From: Scatolibacter rhodanostii
Lineage (GTDB): Bacteria > Bacillota > Clostridia > Oscillospirales > Acutalibacteraceae
DNA length: 64,000 bases
Reading direction: 5' to 3'
NCBI RefSeq assembly: GCF_900197595.1
Contig: NZ_FZLO01000007.1
Location: 62,001 to 126,000, forward strand
Position 1 is the stretch's first letter. Every line of letters begins with the position of its first letter. A program made the translations under genes and the position numbers. Below are positions 25,699 through 34,976 of the stretch, piece by piece. Below the pieces are notes generated by a model. It worked only from the letters and a program-made list of their open reading frames with translations. It was not told where the DNA came from and ran no database searches.

Positions 25699-26196
25699 AT
25701 GCAAAAGCGTATTAGTACTTTGCCGTTCAATGACACACCTGAACAAGCAGAAAAACTAGACGCCGTAATTCAGGGGCTAAAAGGACAAGATGGTGCTGTA
25801 ATGCCTGCGCTTCATCATGCGCAGGATATTTATGGCTATCTGCCCCTTGAAGTACAGCGGAAAATTGCGAATGGATTGGATGTACCACTAGAAGAAGTGT
25901 ATAGTGTTTCTACTTTTTATTCTCAGTTTTCGCTCACACCCAAAGGACAATATCATGTTTCAGTATGTTTGGGAACAGCCTGTTATGTCAAAGGCGCAGA
26001 CAAATTGATTGAGAAACTGATTGAAAAATTGGGGATTAAACCTGAGGAGTGCACACAAGACGGCAAGTTTTCACTCACAGCGTGTCGCTGTATCGGGGCT
26101 TGCGGCCTAGCACCTGTTCTCACAGTAAATGAGGATGTTTACGGCAGATTGGTTCCTGAAGATATTGAGGGCATTCTTGCCAAGTACGCAGGATAA
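25699..26196 (+). CDS. hydC: NuoE-like [2Fe-2S] subunit of [FeFe] hydrogenase (HydC)
   Basis: Small subunit of the trimeric electron-bifurcating-type hydrogenase, 165 residues, related to the 24-kDa subunit of complex I. The thioredoxin-like [2Fe-2S] site is complete: C90 and C95 (VCLGTACYVKG), C131 and C135 (CIGACGLAP). AGGAGG (25686-25691) gives 7-bp spacing to ATG 25699 and 4-bp to ATG 25696; the frame from 25657 has no ribosome site. First gene of the operon, directly behind the Rex-type operator, with a one-base overlap into the ATPase gene. Confidence 0.92.
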   Translation: MQKRISTLPFNDTPEQAEKLDAVIQGLKGQDGAVMPALHHAQDIYGYLPLEVQRKIANGLDVPLEEVYSVSTFYSQFSLTPKGQYHVSVCLGTACYVKGADKLIEKLIEKLGIKPEECTQDGKFSLTACRCIGACGLAPVLTVNEDVYGRLVPEDIEGILAKYAG

Positions 26197-26759
26197 TGCA
26201 GGAATTGGCGCTGCATATTATGGATATCGTGCAGAATTCAATTGCTGCAAAAGCAAACTTGATGTACATAACGATAGAAGAAAATATTCATTATCACACA
26301 CTATTGGTTGAAGTTTGTGATGACGGAATAGGAATGACAGCGCAGCAAGTACAGCTCGTGACAGACCCTTTTTATACAACTCGAACAACACGTAACATAG
26401 GCTTAGGTGTTCCGCTTTTAAAAAAACAAGCAGAAAACACGGGCGGAAAGATAAGGGTTGATTCAGCACTGGGAAAGGGTACAACAGTATCGGCTTTATT
26501 TCATACGGAAAGTATGAATATGCTTTCGTTAGGAGATATAAATGCCGTCATTCTTCTTTTAATTACAGCAAACCCTGCATTAGATTTTGTGTTTGAAAGA
26601 AGAGTTTGCAAGGAAAATGAAATAGAAAATAAAAAATCCCTCGTGGATACAAGGGAACTGAAACAAGTTTTGGGAGAAGAAATTTCGCTCTCCTATCCGG
26701 ATGTTGTTTTATGGCTCAAAAATGAACTGAAGGAAATGGAAAATGACTTGGAAACTTGA
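26196..26759 (+). CDS. GHKL-type (histidine kinase-like) ATPase in hydrogenase operon
   Basis: Small stand-alone ATP-binding protein, 187 residues. The Bergerat-fold boxes are present: N box (HIMDIVQNSIAAKA), G1 (CDDGIGM), DPFYTTR and G2 (GLGVPLLKKQ), then GKGTTVSA. There is no dimerisation/phospho-acceptor His domain, so it is not a normal sensor kinase; anti-sigma-factor-like or Ser-kinase roles are conceivable. About 80 C-terminal residues have no family I recognise. It starts on the hydC stop (TAATG) and therefore is tightly coupled to it. Similar genes are known inside clostridial hydrogenase operons, but their role is unclear. Confidence 0.8.
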   Translation: MQELALHIMDIVQNSIAAKANLMYITIEENIHYHTLLVEVCDDGIGMTAQQVQLVTDPFYTTRTTRNIGLGVPLLKKQAENTGGKIRVDSALGKGTTVSALFHTESMNMLSLGDINAVILLLITANPALDFVFERRVCKENEIENKKSLVDTRELKQVLGEEISLSYPDVVLWLKNELKEMENDLET

Positions 26760-26986
26760 AAACTGAATATTTTGATTTTAAGAAATGCTCCGAAGAGGTG
26801 CGCAAAAACTGAAAATAAAAAATGTTGGCAAGGCATATTTTTTGGTTTTAAAAGCATTTGCTCTTGTTTCGTGGTTGAAAATGAGAGAAAACGGTGCAGA
26901 AATTAAAATTCTATTGTTCTGCCAAAATGTATGAATCGTTCTCGAAAAGGAAATATGTTAGCGGCAAAAATGACCGCTAGGAGAGC

Positions 26987-27370
26987 ATGGTGATCATTGT
27001 GAAGACTTTAGCTGAACTAAAAGCAATCAAAGACAAGGTCCGCCGGAGTGTGGAGATTCGTGAGCATGCAGAAGCAGAAACAAAAATCCTCGTAGGAATG
27101 GCAACATGTGGGATAGCCGCAGGGGCCAGACCGGTACTCACTGTTTTTGTTGAAGAGCTGGCAAAGCGTGAGATTCAAAATGTAATGGCAACGCAAACAG
27201 GTTGTATGGGAGACTGTCAATATGAACCCGTGGTTGAGGTCATATCAGCAGGCAAAGAAAAAGTCACTTATGTCAAAGTAACCCCCGAAATGGCAAAGAA
27301 AATTGTAGAAGACCATATTATCGGTGGAAATATAGTGACAGAATACACCATCGGCGCAGCCAGACAATAA
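26987..27370 (+). CDS. HndB-like thioredoxin-fold [2Fe-2S] ferredoxin subunit
   Basis: Protein of 127 residues resembling the HndB subunit of NADP-reducing/bifurcating hydrogenases. The typical motifs are GMATCGIAAGARPVL and TGCMGDCQYEPVVEV, giving three Cys at the cluster site. The start may be ATG 26987, GTG 26990 or GTG 26999; AGGAG at 26979-26983 is best spaced for GTG 26990. The 227-bp gap before it has no gene, but a small hairpin (agcgg/ccgct) sits directly upstream of the ribosome site and could affect translation. Confidence 0.85.
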   Translation: MVIIVKTLAELKAIKDKVRRSVEIREHAEAETKILVGMATCGIAAGARPVLTVFVEELAKREIQNVMATQTGCMGDCQYEPVVEVISAGKEKVTYVKVTPEMAKKIVEDHIIGGNIVTEYTIGAARQ

Positions 27371-27383
27371 GGAGGAAATGTGT

Positions 27384-29174
27384 ATGTATCGTTCTAATGT
27401 ACTCGTTTGCGGAGGAACCGGTTGCACGTCCTCTAACAGCGAGGTAATTATTGAAAAATTAAAGAGTGAAATTGCCGCTCAAGGGCTTTCTGAAGAAGTT
27501 GGTGTAATCAGAACAGGTTGTTTCGGCCTTTGTGCACTAGGCCCAATTATGATTGTTTATCCCGAAGGGGCTTTTTACAGCCGTGTTACCCCTGAAGATA
27601 TCTCTGAAATTGTTTCAGAGCATTTGGTTAAAGGTAGAATTGTAACTCGACTTTTATATCAGGAAACAGTGTCAGAAAACGGTGAGATTAAATCACTGAA
27701 TGAAACGAATTTTTATAAGAAACAAATGCGTATTTCTCTACGCAACTGCGGTGTCATTAACCCTGAAGATATTGAAGAATACATTGCACTGGATGGTTAT
27801 GCTGCATTGGGCAAGGCACTCACAGAAATGACTTCACAAGAAGTTATTGACGAAATGCTGGCTTCAGGCCTGAGGGGCCGGGGCGGCGCGGGTTTCCCAA
27901 CAGGCAGAAAATGGGCACTGGCTGCTGTCAATGAAGCGGATCAGAAATATGTTTGCTGTAACGCTGACGAGGGTGACCCAGGTGCTTTTATGGATCGTTC
28001 CGTTTTGGAGGGCGATCCGCACAGTGTCATTGAGGCCATGGCGATTGCGGGTTATGCCATTGGTGCGACACAGGGCTTTGTTTACATAAGAGCCGAATAT
28101 CCAATTGCTGTTCACAGACTGCAAATTGCGATTGATCAAGCGAGAGAATATGGCCTTTTGGGCAAAAACATATTTGATTCAGGTTTTGATTTTGATTTGG
28201 ATATCCGTTTGGGAGCAGGTGCGTTTGTCTGCGGTGAAGAAACAGCGTTGATGACTTCCATTGAGGGCAAACGCGGTGAGCCGAGATATCGCCCTCCCTA
28301 TCCAGCTGTAAAAGGTCTGTTTGGTAAACCAACCGTTCTGAACAATGTGGAAACCTATTCGAATATCCCACAGATTATTTTAAAAGGTGCAGATTGGTTT
28401 AAATCGATCGGAACAGAAAAATCTTCCGGCACAAAAGTGTTTGCTTTGGGCGGAAAAATTACCAATACAGGACTGGTAGAAGTACCTATGGGAACTACTC
28501 TACGTGAAGTCGTGGATGAAATCGGCGGTGGTGTTCCGGACGGACATACCTTTAAAGCGGCACAGACAGGCGGCCCTTCCGGCGGCTGTATACCGGCCTC
28601 TTTAATTGACACAAAGATTGATTTTGATAATCTGCTTGCCATTGGTTCTATGATGGGTTCAGGCGGTCTGATTGTCATGGACGAAACGACCTGTATGGTC
28701 GACATTGCCAAGTTCTTTCTTGAGTTTACAGTCGAAGAATCTTGCGGCAAATGTACGCCCTGTCGTGTTGGCACCAAAAGAATGCTTGAGATACTTGAAA
28801 AAATTACAGAAGGCAAAGCCACAATGCGTGACCTTGACCGACTGGAAGAGCTTTGCTATTACATTAAAGAGAACTCACTTTGCGGTTTGGGACAGACTGC
28901 CCCTAACCCTGTTCTTTCTACGCTCAAATACTTCCGTGATGAATATGAAGCACACGTCAAAGAGAAACGCTGCCCGGCAGGTCAGTGTAAATCTCTTACA
29001 ACCTATTATATTATGGTTGACAAGTGTATTGGCTGTACACTTTGTGCCAGAAACTGCCCGGTGGATGCCATTGCCGGATCAGTCAAAAAACCGCATGAAA
29101 TTGACAAAGATAAGTGTATTAAATGCGGCGTTTGCATGGATAAATGTAAGTTCAGCGCAGTTGTGAAGAGATAA
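27384..29174 (+). CDS. hydB: NuoF-like NADH-binding subunit of [FeFe] hydrogenase (HydB)
   Basis: Flavin subunit of 596 residues. Domains in order: N-terminal thioredoxin-like [2Fe-2S] domain (C9, C14, C46, C50), the 51-kDa complex I core with FMN/NADH motif LRGRGGAGFPTG (about 163-174) and NADEGDPGAF, an SLBB region, a 4Fe-4S site (ESCGKCTPCRVGTKR), and a C-terminal pair of ferredoxin clusters (CIGCTLCARNCP, CIKCGVCMDKCK). These let it split electrons between NADH and ferredoxin. ATG 27384 is preferred, because AAGGAGG is 8 bp upstream; ATG 27378 is too close. Confidence 0.94.
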   Translation: MYRSNVLVCGGTGCTSSNSEVIIEKLKSEIAAQGLSEEVGVIRTGCFGLCALGPIMIVYPEGAFYSRVTPEDISEIVSEHLVKGRIVTRLLYQETVSENGEIKSLNETNFYKKQMRISLRNCGVINPEDIEEYIALDGYAALGKALTEMTSQEVIDEMLASGLRGRGGAGFPTGRKWALAAVNEADQKYVCCNADEGDPGAFMDRSVLEGDPHSVIEAMAIAGYAIGATQGFVYIRAEYPIAVHRLQIAIDQAREYGLLGKNIFDSGFDFDLDIRLGAGAFVCGEETALMTSIEGKRGEPRYRPPYPAVKGLFGKPTVLNNVETYSNIPQIILKGADWFKSIGTEKSSGTKVFALGGKITNTGLVEVPMGTTLREVVDEIGGGVPDGHTFKAAQTGGPSGGCIPASLIDTKIDFDNLLAIGSMMGSGGLIVMDETTCMVDIAKFFLEFTVEESCGKCTPCRVGTKRMLEILEKITEGKATMRDLDRLEELCYYIKENSLCGLGQTAPNPVLSTLKYFRDEYEAHVKEKRCPAGQCKSLTTYYIMVDKCIGCTLCARNCPVDAIAGSVKKPHEIDKDKCIKCGVCMDKCKFSAVVKR

Positions 29175-29188
29175 GTGAGGTAATGAAA

Positions 29189-30925
29189 ATGGATATGGTA
29201 ACGATAAAAATCAATGGGTTGTCTTATCGAGTTCCGGCAAAATCGACTGTGCTTGAAGCAGCTAGAGAAGCCGGTATTGACATTCCTACCCTTTGCTATT
29301 TAAAAGAAATCAACGAAATTGGCGCTTGTCGTATGTGTATGGTCGAAATCAAGGGAGCCCGTTCTTTGATGGCTGCCTGTGTTTACCCTGTAAACGAAGG
29401 CATGGAAGTATTCACCAACACACCTAAGGTACAGCAATCTCGTAAGATGACCCTTGAGCTATTGCTCTCCATTCACAATAAAAAATGTCTTTCTTGCAAA
29501 AGAAGCGGAAATTGTGAATTGCAAAAGCTTTGCAGTGATATGGGAATCGACAATGAAAATCGCTTTGCCGGCGATATGCCCCCAGCCAAATATGATGCTT
29601 CGACTGCTTATCTGGAAAGAAACAATTCAAAATGTATTCTTTGCCGTCGCTGCGTTTCGGCTTGCCAAAATCAAGCGGTTGCTGTCATTGGCACGAACAA
29701 TCGTGGCTTTGACACCCAAATTGGCTGTGCCTTTGAAATGAAACTCAATGAGGTTGCCTGTGTGGCGTGCGGTCAGTGTATTATCAGCTGCCCAACAGGT
29801 GCGCTGACTGAAAAGAGTAATATTCAGCCGGTAATCGACGCCATCAATGACCCTGATAAGCATGTGGTTGTACAGGTTGCTCCGTCTGTTCGTGCCGGTT
29901 TGGGAGAAGAATTTGGCTTGCCCATCGGCACGAATGTAGAAGGCCAAATGGTTGCTGCTCTGCGCAGGCTAGGTTTTGACAAAGTGTTTGACACTACCTT
30001 TGGTGCGGATATGACCATTATGGAAGAAGCCAGCGAATTTATTCATAGAGTAAAAACTGGTGGAAAACTGCCGATGATTACGTCTTGCTCTCCCGGTTGG
30101 GTTAAATTTTGTGAGCACTATTTCCCTGATATGGTGGAGAACCTGTCAAGCTGTAAATCACCTCAGCAAATGACAGGGGCGCTCATTAAAACATGGTATG
30201 CACAAAAAGAGGGAATCGACCCTGAAAAGATTGTTTCTGTTTCTGTCATGCCTTGTACGGCTAAAAAGTTTGAAATAGCCCGTGACAATCAGAGTGCCGC
30301 AGGGGTTCCCGATGTGGACTATTCCATTACCACTCGTGAGCTTGCTGACATGATAAAAATGACACAGCTGAGCTTTAATAGACTGCCTAAAGAAGAGTTT
30401 GACCATGCTATGGGCGTTTCAACAGGTGCTGGCATGATTTTTGGTGCAACCGGCGGTGTTATGGAAGCAGCACTTCGCACAGCTGCTGATATTCTTGAAG
30501 GCAAAGAGCTTGAAGCCATTGAATATAATGAAATTCGCGGCACAAAAGCACTGAAAGAAGCCACTTATAATGTAGCAGGCATAGAAGTCAAAGTCGCCGT
30601 TGTCAGTGGTCTTGAAAATGCCAATGCACTGCTTGAAAAAGTGAGAAGCGGTGAAAAAGAGTATCACTTTATTGAAGTGATGTGTTGTCCGGGTGGTTGT
30701 GTTAATGGCGGTGGAATGCCTATTCAGCCTGCATCTGTTCATGCTGAATATGACCTCAAAGCACTGAGAGCAAAAGCTCTTTATGAGCATGATAAGGTGC
30801 AAACAGTTCGCAAGAGTCATCACAATCCTGTTCTCAAACAATGTTATGAAGAATTTTTGGGTGAACCTGGTGGACATGTGGCACATGAAGTTCTGCACAC
30901 CACTTATGTAAAGAGAAGCAAGTAA
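29189..30925 (+). CDS. hydA: [FeFe] hydrogenase catalytic subunit HydA
   Basis: Hydrogen-evolving catalytic subunit, 578 residues. The N-terminus holds a plant-type [2Fe-2S] site (C36, C47, C50, C64), a His-ligated 4Fe-4S site (H96, C100, C103, C109) and two ferredoxin clusters (C149-C159 and C191-C201). The H-cluster motifs are TSCSPGW (about 298-304), MPCTAKKFE (about 354) and EVMCCPGGCVNGGGMP (about 496-511). With hydB and hydC in the same operon this is a group A3-type, electron-bifurcating enzyme that couples NADH and reduced ferredoxin oxidation to H2. The maturases HydE, HydF and HydG are not in the window. ATG 29183 is an alternative start. Confidence 0.96.
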   Translation: MDMVTIKINGLSYRVPAKSTVLEAAREAGIDIPTLCYLKEINEIGACRMCMVEIKGARSLMAACVYPVNEGMEVFTNTPKVQQSRKMTLELLLSIHNKKCLSCKRSGNCELQKLCSDMGIDNENRFAGDMPPAKYDASTAYLERNNSKCILCRRCVSACQNQAVAVIGTNNRGFDTQIGCAFEMKLNEVACVACGQCIISCPTGALTEKSNIQPVIDAINDPDKHVVVQVAPSVRAGLGEEFGLPIGTNVEGQMVAALRRLGFDKVFDTTFGADMTIMEEASEFIHRVKTGGKLPMITSCSPGWVKFCEHYFPDMVENLSSCKSPQQMTGALIKTWYAQKEGIDPEKIVSVSVMPCTAKKFEIARDNQSAAGVPDVDYSITTRELADMIKMTQLSFNRLPKEEFDHAMGVSTGAGMIFGATGGVMEAALRTAADILEGKELEAIEYNEIRGTKALKEATYNVAGIEVKVAVVSGLENANALLEKVRSGEKEYHFIEVMCCPGGCVNGGGMPIQPASVHAEYDLKALRAKALYEHDKVQTVRKSHHNPVLKQCYEEFLGEPGGHVAHEVLHTTYVKRSK

Positions 30926-30934
30926 TATCAATGT

Positions 30935-30984
30935 AAAATCCCTTATTGGCCGTTCTTTTTTAGGCTGATAGGGGATTTTTTGCG
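30935..30984 (+). terminator. Terminator of the hydrogenase operon
   Basis: aaaatcccttattggcc (30935-30951) pairs with ggctgataggggattttt (30963-30980) with small mismatches, followed by T. Confidence 0.85.
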
Positions 30985-31001
30985 GGATTGGGCATTAACG
31001 G

Positions 31002-31031
31002 TTGTCTTATAGAGCCACTTTATTGTATAAT
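31002..31031 (+). promoter_or_regulatory. Promoter of the ydcF-pyr operon
   Basis: TTGTCT (31002-31007), 18-bp spacer, TATAAT (31026-31031), about 50 bp before ydcF. No PyrR-type attenuator was recognised in the short leader. Confidence 0.7.
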
Positions 31032-31080
31032 AGTCAAAACGCAATGGGACACAATAAAAGAATTAAAGGGACAGTAAGAG

Positions 31081-31878
31081 ATGGAATTGCAAAAGAAGAA
31101 AGTGGGAAGTATTCTGCGTGTAATAGCAGGGGGTATATTGTCTGCCATTATGATTTGGTTTATGATTCCCCTTCTCACAACAGGATTTTTGGGTTCGGGG
31201 ACAGTTTTTGGGGTATTTGTGTGCGTATTGGGAATTGTTCTTCTGTGGGTTTATCCCCCAATAAACAAAATAGGAGGGTGGAAAACGGTGTTAATTAGGC
31301 TGCTTGCCTTTTTCTTTGTATCGGGAATGCTTTGGGCGGGATATCTTACCTTTTTAATGCTTTCTGCCGCCAATCGAAAACCCCCTGAAAACACCAATGT
31401 CATCATTCTAGGTGCACGCATTTATGAAGACGGCAAGATGAGCTTGAGCCTGAAACAGCGTGTAGATAGAGCCTATCAATACTTAGAAGAAAACGCCGAA
31501 GCCAACTGTATCACAACAGGCGGACAAGGCGACAACGAACCCTTTGCCGAAGCTTTGGCTGAGAAAAAAGCTCTTATAAAAATGGGTGTTGATGAAACAA
31601 GAATCTTTATGGAAGACCAATCGCACAACACTCGCCAAAATATGGATTTATCAGCAGAAATTGCAAGAGAGAATGAGTTGGGCAACGAAATTGCCGTTGT
31701 GACCCAAGGCTTTCATATGTATCGTTCTCTTAAACTGGCAGAAAGTGCAGGCTTCACGGCTTATAGTTTGCCGTCAAAGACAGACCCAAGAATGCTACCG
31801 ACATATTATGGCAGAGAACTGTTATCCTTAACCAAATGGAAATTAGAAGAATTATTCTTAGGAGGGACAAGCAAATGA
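31081..31878 (+). CDS. YdcF/SanA-family (DUF218) membrane protein
   Basis: Protein of 265 residues with about three N-terminal membrane helices (residues 12-90) and a C-terminal DUF218 domain outside the membrane: VIILGARIYEDGKMS, CITTGGQGDNEPF, EDQSHNTRQNM and VVTQGFHMYRSL. The family is linked to envelope functions and vancomycin sensitivity in other bacteria, with no firm biochemical role. It is the first gene after the promoter, and the pyrC start overlaps its stop (ATGA), so it is co-translated with the pyrimidine genes. A link to nucleotide synthesis is not otherwise evident. The ribosome site is weak. Confidence 0.82.
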   Translation: MELQKKKVGSILRVIAGGILSAIMIWFMIPLLTTGFLGSGTVFGVFVCVLGIVLLWVYPPINKIGGWKTVLIRLLAFFFVSGMLWAGYLTFLMLSAANRKPPENTNVIILGARIYEDGKMSLSLKQRVDRAYQYLEENAEANCITTGGQGDNEPFAEALAEKKALIKMGVDETRIFMEDQSHNTRQNMDLSAEIARENELGNEIAVVTQGFHMYRSLKLAESAGFTAYSLPSKTDPRMLPTYYGRELLSLTKWKLEELFLGGTSK

Positions 31879-33155
31879 GCGTATTAATCAAAAGAGCACG
31901 CATTGTGAATCCAATTAAAAATGAGGATTTTGTGGGCGACATCTTTATAGACGGCGAAAGAATTGAGGCCATCGGAGACGATTTGTTTTCGTATGTTACA
32001 AAAGCAGATTTCATTATCGATGCCAATCATTTTATTGCCGCACCTGGGCTTGTTGATATGCATGTTCATTTGCGTGATCCCGGTTATACAGACAAAGAAG
32101 ATATTCAGTCCGGTTGCCGTGCAGCGGCAGCAGGTGGGGTAACAGCACTGCTCGCCATGCCAAATACCAATCCCGCTGTTGATTCTGCTAAAACTGTGAA
32201 ATATATCTTAAATCAGGCTAAAAATGCAGATGCAGAAGTCTACACGACAGCCTGCATTACAAAAGGAATCAAGGGTCAGAAAATTTGTGATTTTCAGGCA
32301 CTGAAAAAAGCCGGAGCAGTTGCGCTGAGCGACGATGGGCGTCCTGTGCTGAGTACTCGTCACCTCATGCAAGCCTTGCAAGAAGCACAAGAGCTTGGCA
32401 TGATTGTCGTTTCTCACTGCGAAGATTTAACAGCTATCGGTGACATTTGTATCAACGAGGGAACCGTTTCAAAAGAGCTGGGGCTTTTGGGCAATCACCG
32501 TGCTGTTGAAGACTGTGGAACAGCCAGAGAAATCGCCGCTGCCGCTGCCATTGAAGCACCGCTTCATATTTGCCATGTTAGTACGAAAGGCTCAGTCGAT
32601 ATTATTCGTGATGCAAAGCGCAGAGGTTTGCCCATTACAGCAGAAACGGCACCGCATTACTTGCTGCTGACAGAAGAAGAAATCCTCAAAAAAGATGCGG
32701 ATTATAAAATGAATCCGCCGCTGCGAACAGAGGAAGACAGAAAAGCACTGATTGCTGCTTTAAAAGACGGTACGATTGATGCAATCGCCACCGACCATGC
32801 CCCTCATACGCCAGAAGAAAAAGCAGACTTTATGCATTCTCCTAACGGTTCAATCGGCATGGAAACTTCGCTCGCCGCTACCATTACTGCGATGGACGGT
32901 GTGCTGAAAATTCCTGATATTATTCGCAAAATGAGTGTGAATCCTGCTAAAATCATGAATATAGACGCAGGAGAAATCAAGGTGGGAGGACTTGCCAACC
33001 TTGTGCTGTTTGACCCGAATGAGCAATGGATTGTCGATGAAAATAAATTACATGGCAAGAGCAAAAATACACCTTTTAAAGGCATGAAGCTAAAAGGCAA
33101 AGTGAAATATACCTTTTTTAAAGGAAGAAAAGTCTATCAAGACACAGCAGAATAA
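31875..33155 (+). CDS. pyrC: Dihydroorotase PyrC
   Basis: Class I dihydroorotase, 426 residues, which closes carbamoyl-aspartate to dihydroorotate in pyrimidine synthesis. Metal-site motif DMHVHLRDPG is at residues 61-70; later ligands lie in MIVVSHCEDL, ICHVSTKGS and IATDHAPHTPEEK. ATG 31875 with GGAGGG before it is the start; it overlaps the ydcF stop. The frame upstream to 31836 is not used. It differs from the dihydropyrimidinase at 11.5 kb in the RDPG motif, which marks true dihydroorotases. Confidence 0.94.
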   Translation: MSVLIKRARIVNPIKNEDFVGDIFIDGERIEAIGDDLFSYVTKADFIIDANHFIAAPGLVDMHVHLRDPGYTDKEDIQSGCRAAAAGGVTALLAMPNTNPAVDSAKTVKYILNQAKNADAEVYTTACITKGIKGQKICDFQALKKAGAVALSDDGRPVLSTRHLMQALQEAQELGMIVVSHCEDLTAIGDICINEGTVSKELGLLGNHRAVEDCGTAREIAAAAAIEAPLHICHVSTKGSVDIIRDAKRRGLPITAETAPHYLLLTEEEILKKDADYKMNPPLRTEEDRKALIAALKDGTIDAIATDHAPHTPEEKADFMHSPNGSIGMETSLAATITAMDGVLKIPDIIRKMSVNPAKIMNIDAGEIKVGGLANLVLFDPNEQWIVDENKLHGKSKNTPFKGMKLKGKVKYTFFKGRKVYQDTAE

Positions 33156-33182
33156 AGCCGTCTCAAGAAAGGAAACTTGAAT

Positions 33183-34121
33183 ATGTCTATGGATAAAATG
33201 ATAGAAGCCATTATGGAAACCCAAAACCCCAGTGTAGCGGGGCTTGACCCAAAACTTGAGTATATTCCGCCTTATCTCAAACAAGCTAGTTTTGCAAAAT
33301 ATGGTGAAACACTGGAGGGAGCGGCAGATGCTCTTTTACAGTTTAATAAAGGTTTGATTGACGCACTATGTGATATTGTTCCGGCAATTAAACCGCAGGC
33401 GGCTTATTATGAAATGTATGGTTGGCAGGGCATGAAAGCGTTGACCGAAACCATTGCCTATGCCAAAGAAAAGGGAATGTACGTCATCACAGACGGTAAG
33501 CGTAATGATATTGGGCCGACCATGACTGCTTATGCAACAGCGCACCTTGGCAAAACGGAAGTTGCTGAAAACTCGTTTGCTGCTTTTGACGGTGATACCC
33601 TGACCGTGAACGGCTATTTGGGAACAGACGGTATCAAGCCTCTGATAGAAGTCTGCCAAAAAGAAGATAAAGGGATTTTTGTGCTAGTTAAAACATCGAA
33701 CCCTTCATCAGGTGAGTTGCAAGATAAGAAACTTGAAAGCGGAAAAGCAGTTTATGAGCTAATGGGCGAAATGTGCGAAAACTGGGGCAAAGAGCTAGAG
33801 GGAAAATACGGCTACTCTGGTGTGGGTGCGGTTATCGGCGCCACTTACCCTGAGCAGCTTGATGAACTGCGTGTCAAAATGCCGCATACATTCTTTTTAG
33901 TGCCAGGATACGGGGCGCAGGGCGGGGGAGCCGGTGACGTGAAACCTGCTTTTGATGAAAACGGACTGGGTGCGATTGTGAATTCTTCAAGAGGGATTAT
34001 GTGTGCTTGGCAGAAAGAAAAATGTGCAGAAACCGATTATGCTGCCGCGGCTCGTCGTGAAGCAATCCGTATGAGAGATGAAATCATGGCAGAAGTTGGC
34101 AGAATTTTACTGCCGCTATAA
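33183..34121 (+). CDS. pyrF: Orotidine 5'-phosphate decarboxylase PyrF (long type)
   Basis: Last step of UMP synthesis, 312 residues. This is the longer (type 2) PyrF: SVAGLDPKLEYIP at the N-terminus, catalytic ITDGKRNDIGPTMTAYA with the Lys-x-x-Asp pair, FDGDTLTVNGYLG, and LVPGYGAQGGGAGDV for phosphate binding. ATG 33183 is preferred, because AAAGGAA is 8 bp upstream; TTG 33177 would add two residues. Fifteen bases separate it from pyrK. Confidence 0.94.
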   Translation: MSMDKMIEAIMETQNPSVAGLDPKLEYIPPYLKQASFAKYGETLEGAADALLQFNKGLIDALCDIVPAIKPQAAYYEMYGWQGMKALTETIAYAKEKGMYVITDGKRNDIGPTMTAYATAHLGKTEVAENSFAAFDGDTLTVNGYLGTDGIKPLIEVCQKEDKGIFVLVKTSNPSSGELQDKKLESGKAVYELMGEMCENWGKELEGKYGYSGVGAVIGATYPEQLDELRVKMPHTFFLVPGYGAQGGGAGDVKPAFDENGLGAIVNSSRGIMCAWQKEKCAETDYAAAARREAIRMRDEIMAEVGRILLPL

Positions 34122-34136
34122 AGAAAGGCGAACAAC

Positions 34137-34976
34137 ATGAAGCGATATGATGTAAGACTGTGTAAGATCATCAAAAAAACGGAGATTGCAGATGGCTTCT
34201 TTGATTTTTTGGTAGAGGCGGGCGAGTTGGCACAAACGGCACAAGTAGGTCAATTTGGGCATATTAAAGTGACAGGTAAAACCTTGCGCCGACCTATTTC
34301 TATTTGTGAGATTGACAAAGAAAAAGAAACTCTACGTTTTGTCTTTCAAATTAGAGGCGAGGGGACAGCAGAGCTTGCCAAAGTACAAGAGGGTGAAAAT
34401 CTGGATGTATTGGCACCGCTTGGGACAAGCTTTCCTTTGTTTGATAAAGAAAAGAAAGCATTACTTGTCGGCGGAGGAATAGGCACACCGCCGCTATTGG
34501 GTTTAGCGCAATATTACGGAGCAAACAGCACGGTAGGATTGGGATTTCGGAATGCTGATTCTGTCATTTTAGAGAAAGATTTCGCCGCCGCTGGCGCAAA
34601 AGTTTTGATTGCCACAGATGATGGTTCTGCTGGCTTTCATGGGTTAGTGACAGAAATGCTGAAAGACAGCCGCCCTGATGTTATCTATACTTGTGGTCCT
34701 ACTCCCATGCTGAATGCAGTATGCCGTTTGGCAGATGAGTGGAAAGTGCCTTGCTATGTTTCGTTAGAGGAACGCATGGCTTGCGCTGTGGGCGCTTGTT
34801 TAGGCTGTGCAGTTGCCTTGCAAGATGAAAGCGGAAATGTATATAACGGACACGTTTGTAAGAGTGGTCCGATATTTGACTATAAACGCGTTGTGCAGTT
34901 TGCAGGTGGCGAAACATCAGCCGTTTTGAATCAAAAAGGTTGCGAATGTGGCACCAAGGAGGTTTGTCATGGCTGA
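34137..34976 (+). CDS. pyrK: Dihydroorotate dehydrogenase electron-transfer subunit PyrK
   Basis: FAD and [2Fe-2S] subunit of class 1B dihydroorotate dehydrogenase, 279 residues, passing electrons from PyrD to NAD+. FAD-binding LRRPISICEID and NAD-binding LLVGGGIGTPPLLGLA are visible; the cluster Cys lie in MACAVGACLGCAVAL and NGHVCKSGPIF. The tail GCECGTKEVC holds extra Cys. It overlaps pyrD by 8 bp. Confidence 0.93.
   Translation: MKRYDVRLCKIIKKTEIADGFFDFLVEAGELAQTAQVGQFGHIKVTGKTLRRPISICEIDKEKETLRFVFQIRGEGTAELAKVQEGENLDVLAPLGTSFPLFDKEKKALLVGGGIGTPPLLGLAQYYGANSTVGLGFRNADSVILEKDFAAAGAKVLIATDDGSAGFHGLVTEMLKDSRPDVIYTCGPTPMLNAVCRLADEWKVPCYVSLEERMACAVGACLGCAVALQDESGNVYNGHVCKSGPIFDYKRVVQFAGGETSAVLNQKGCECGTKEVCHG

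Noticed and set aside
29424-30931. Long minus-strand open frames within the hydrogenase genes
   Set aside because: They are shadows of hydA in other frames, without ribosome sites or domain content.
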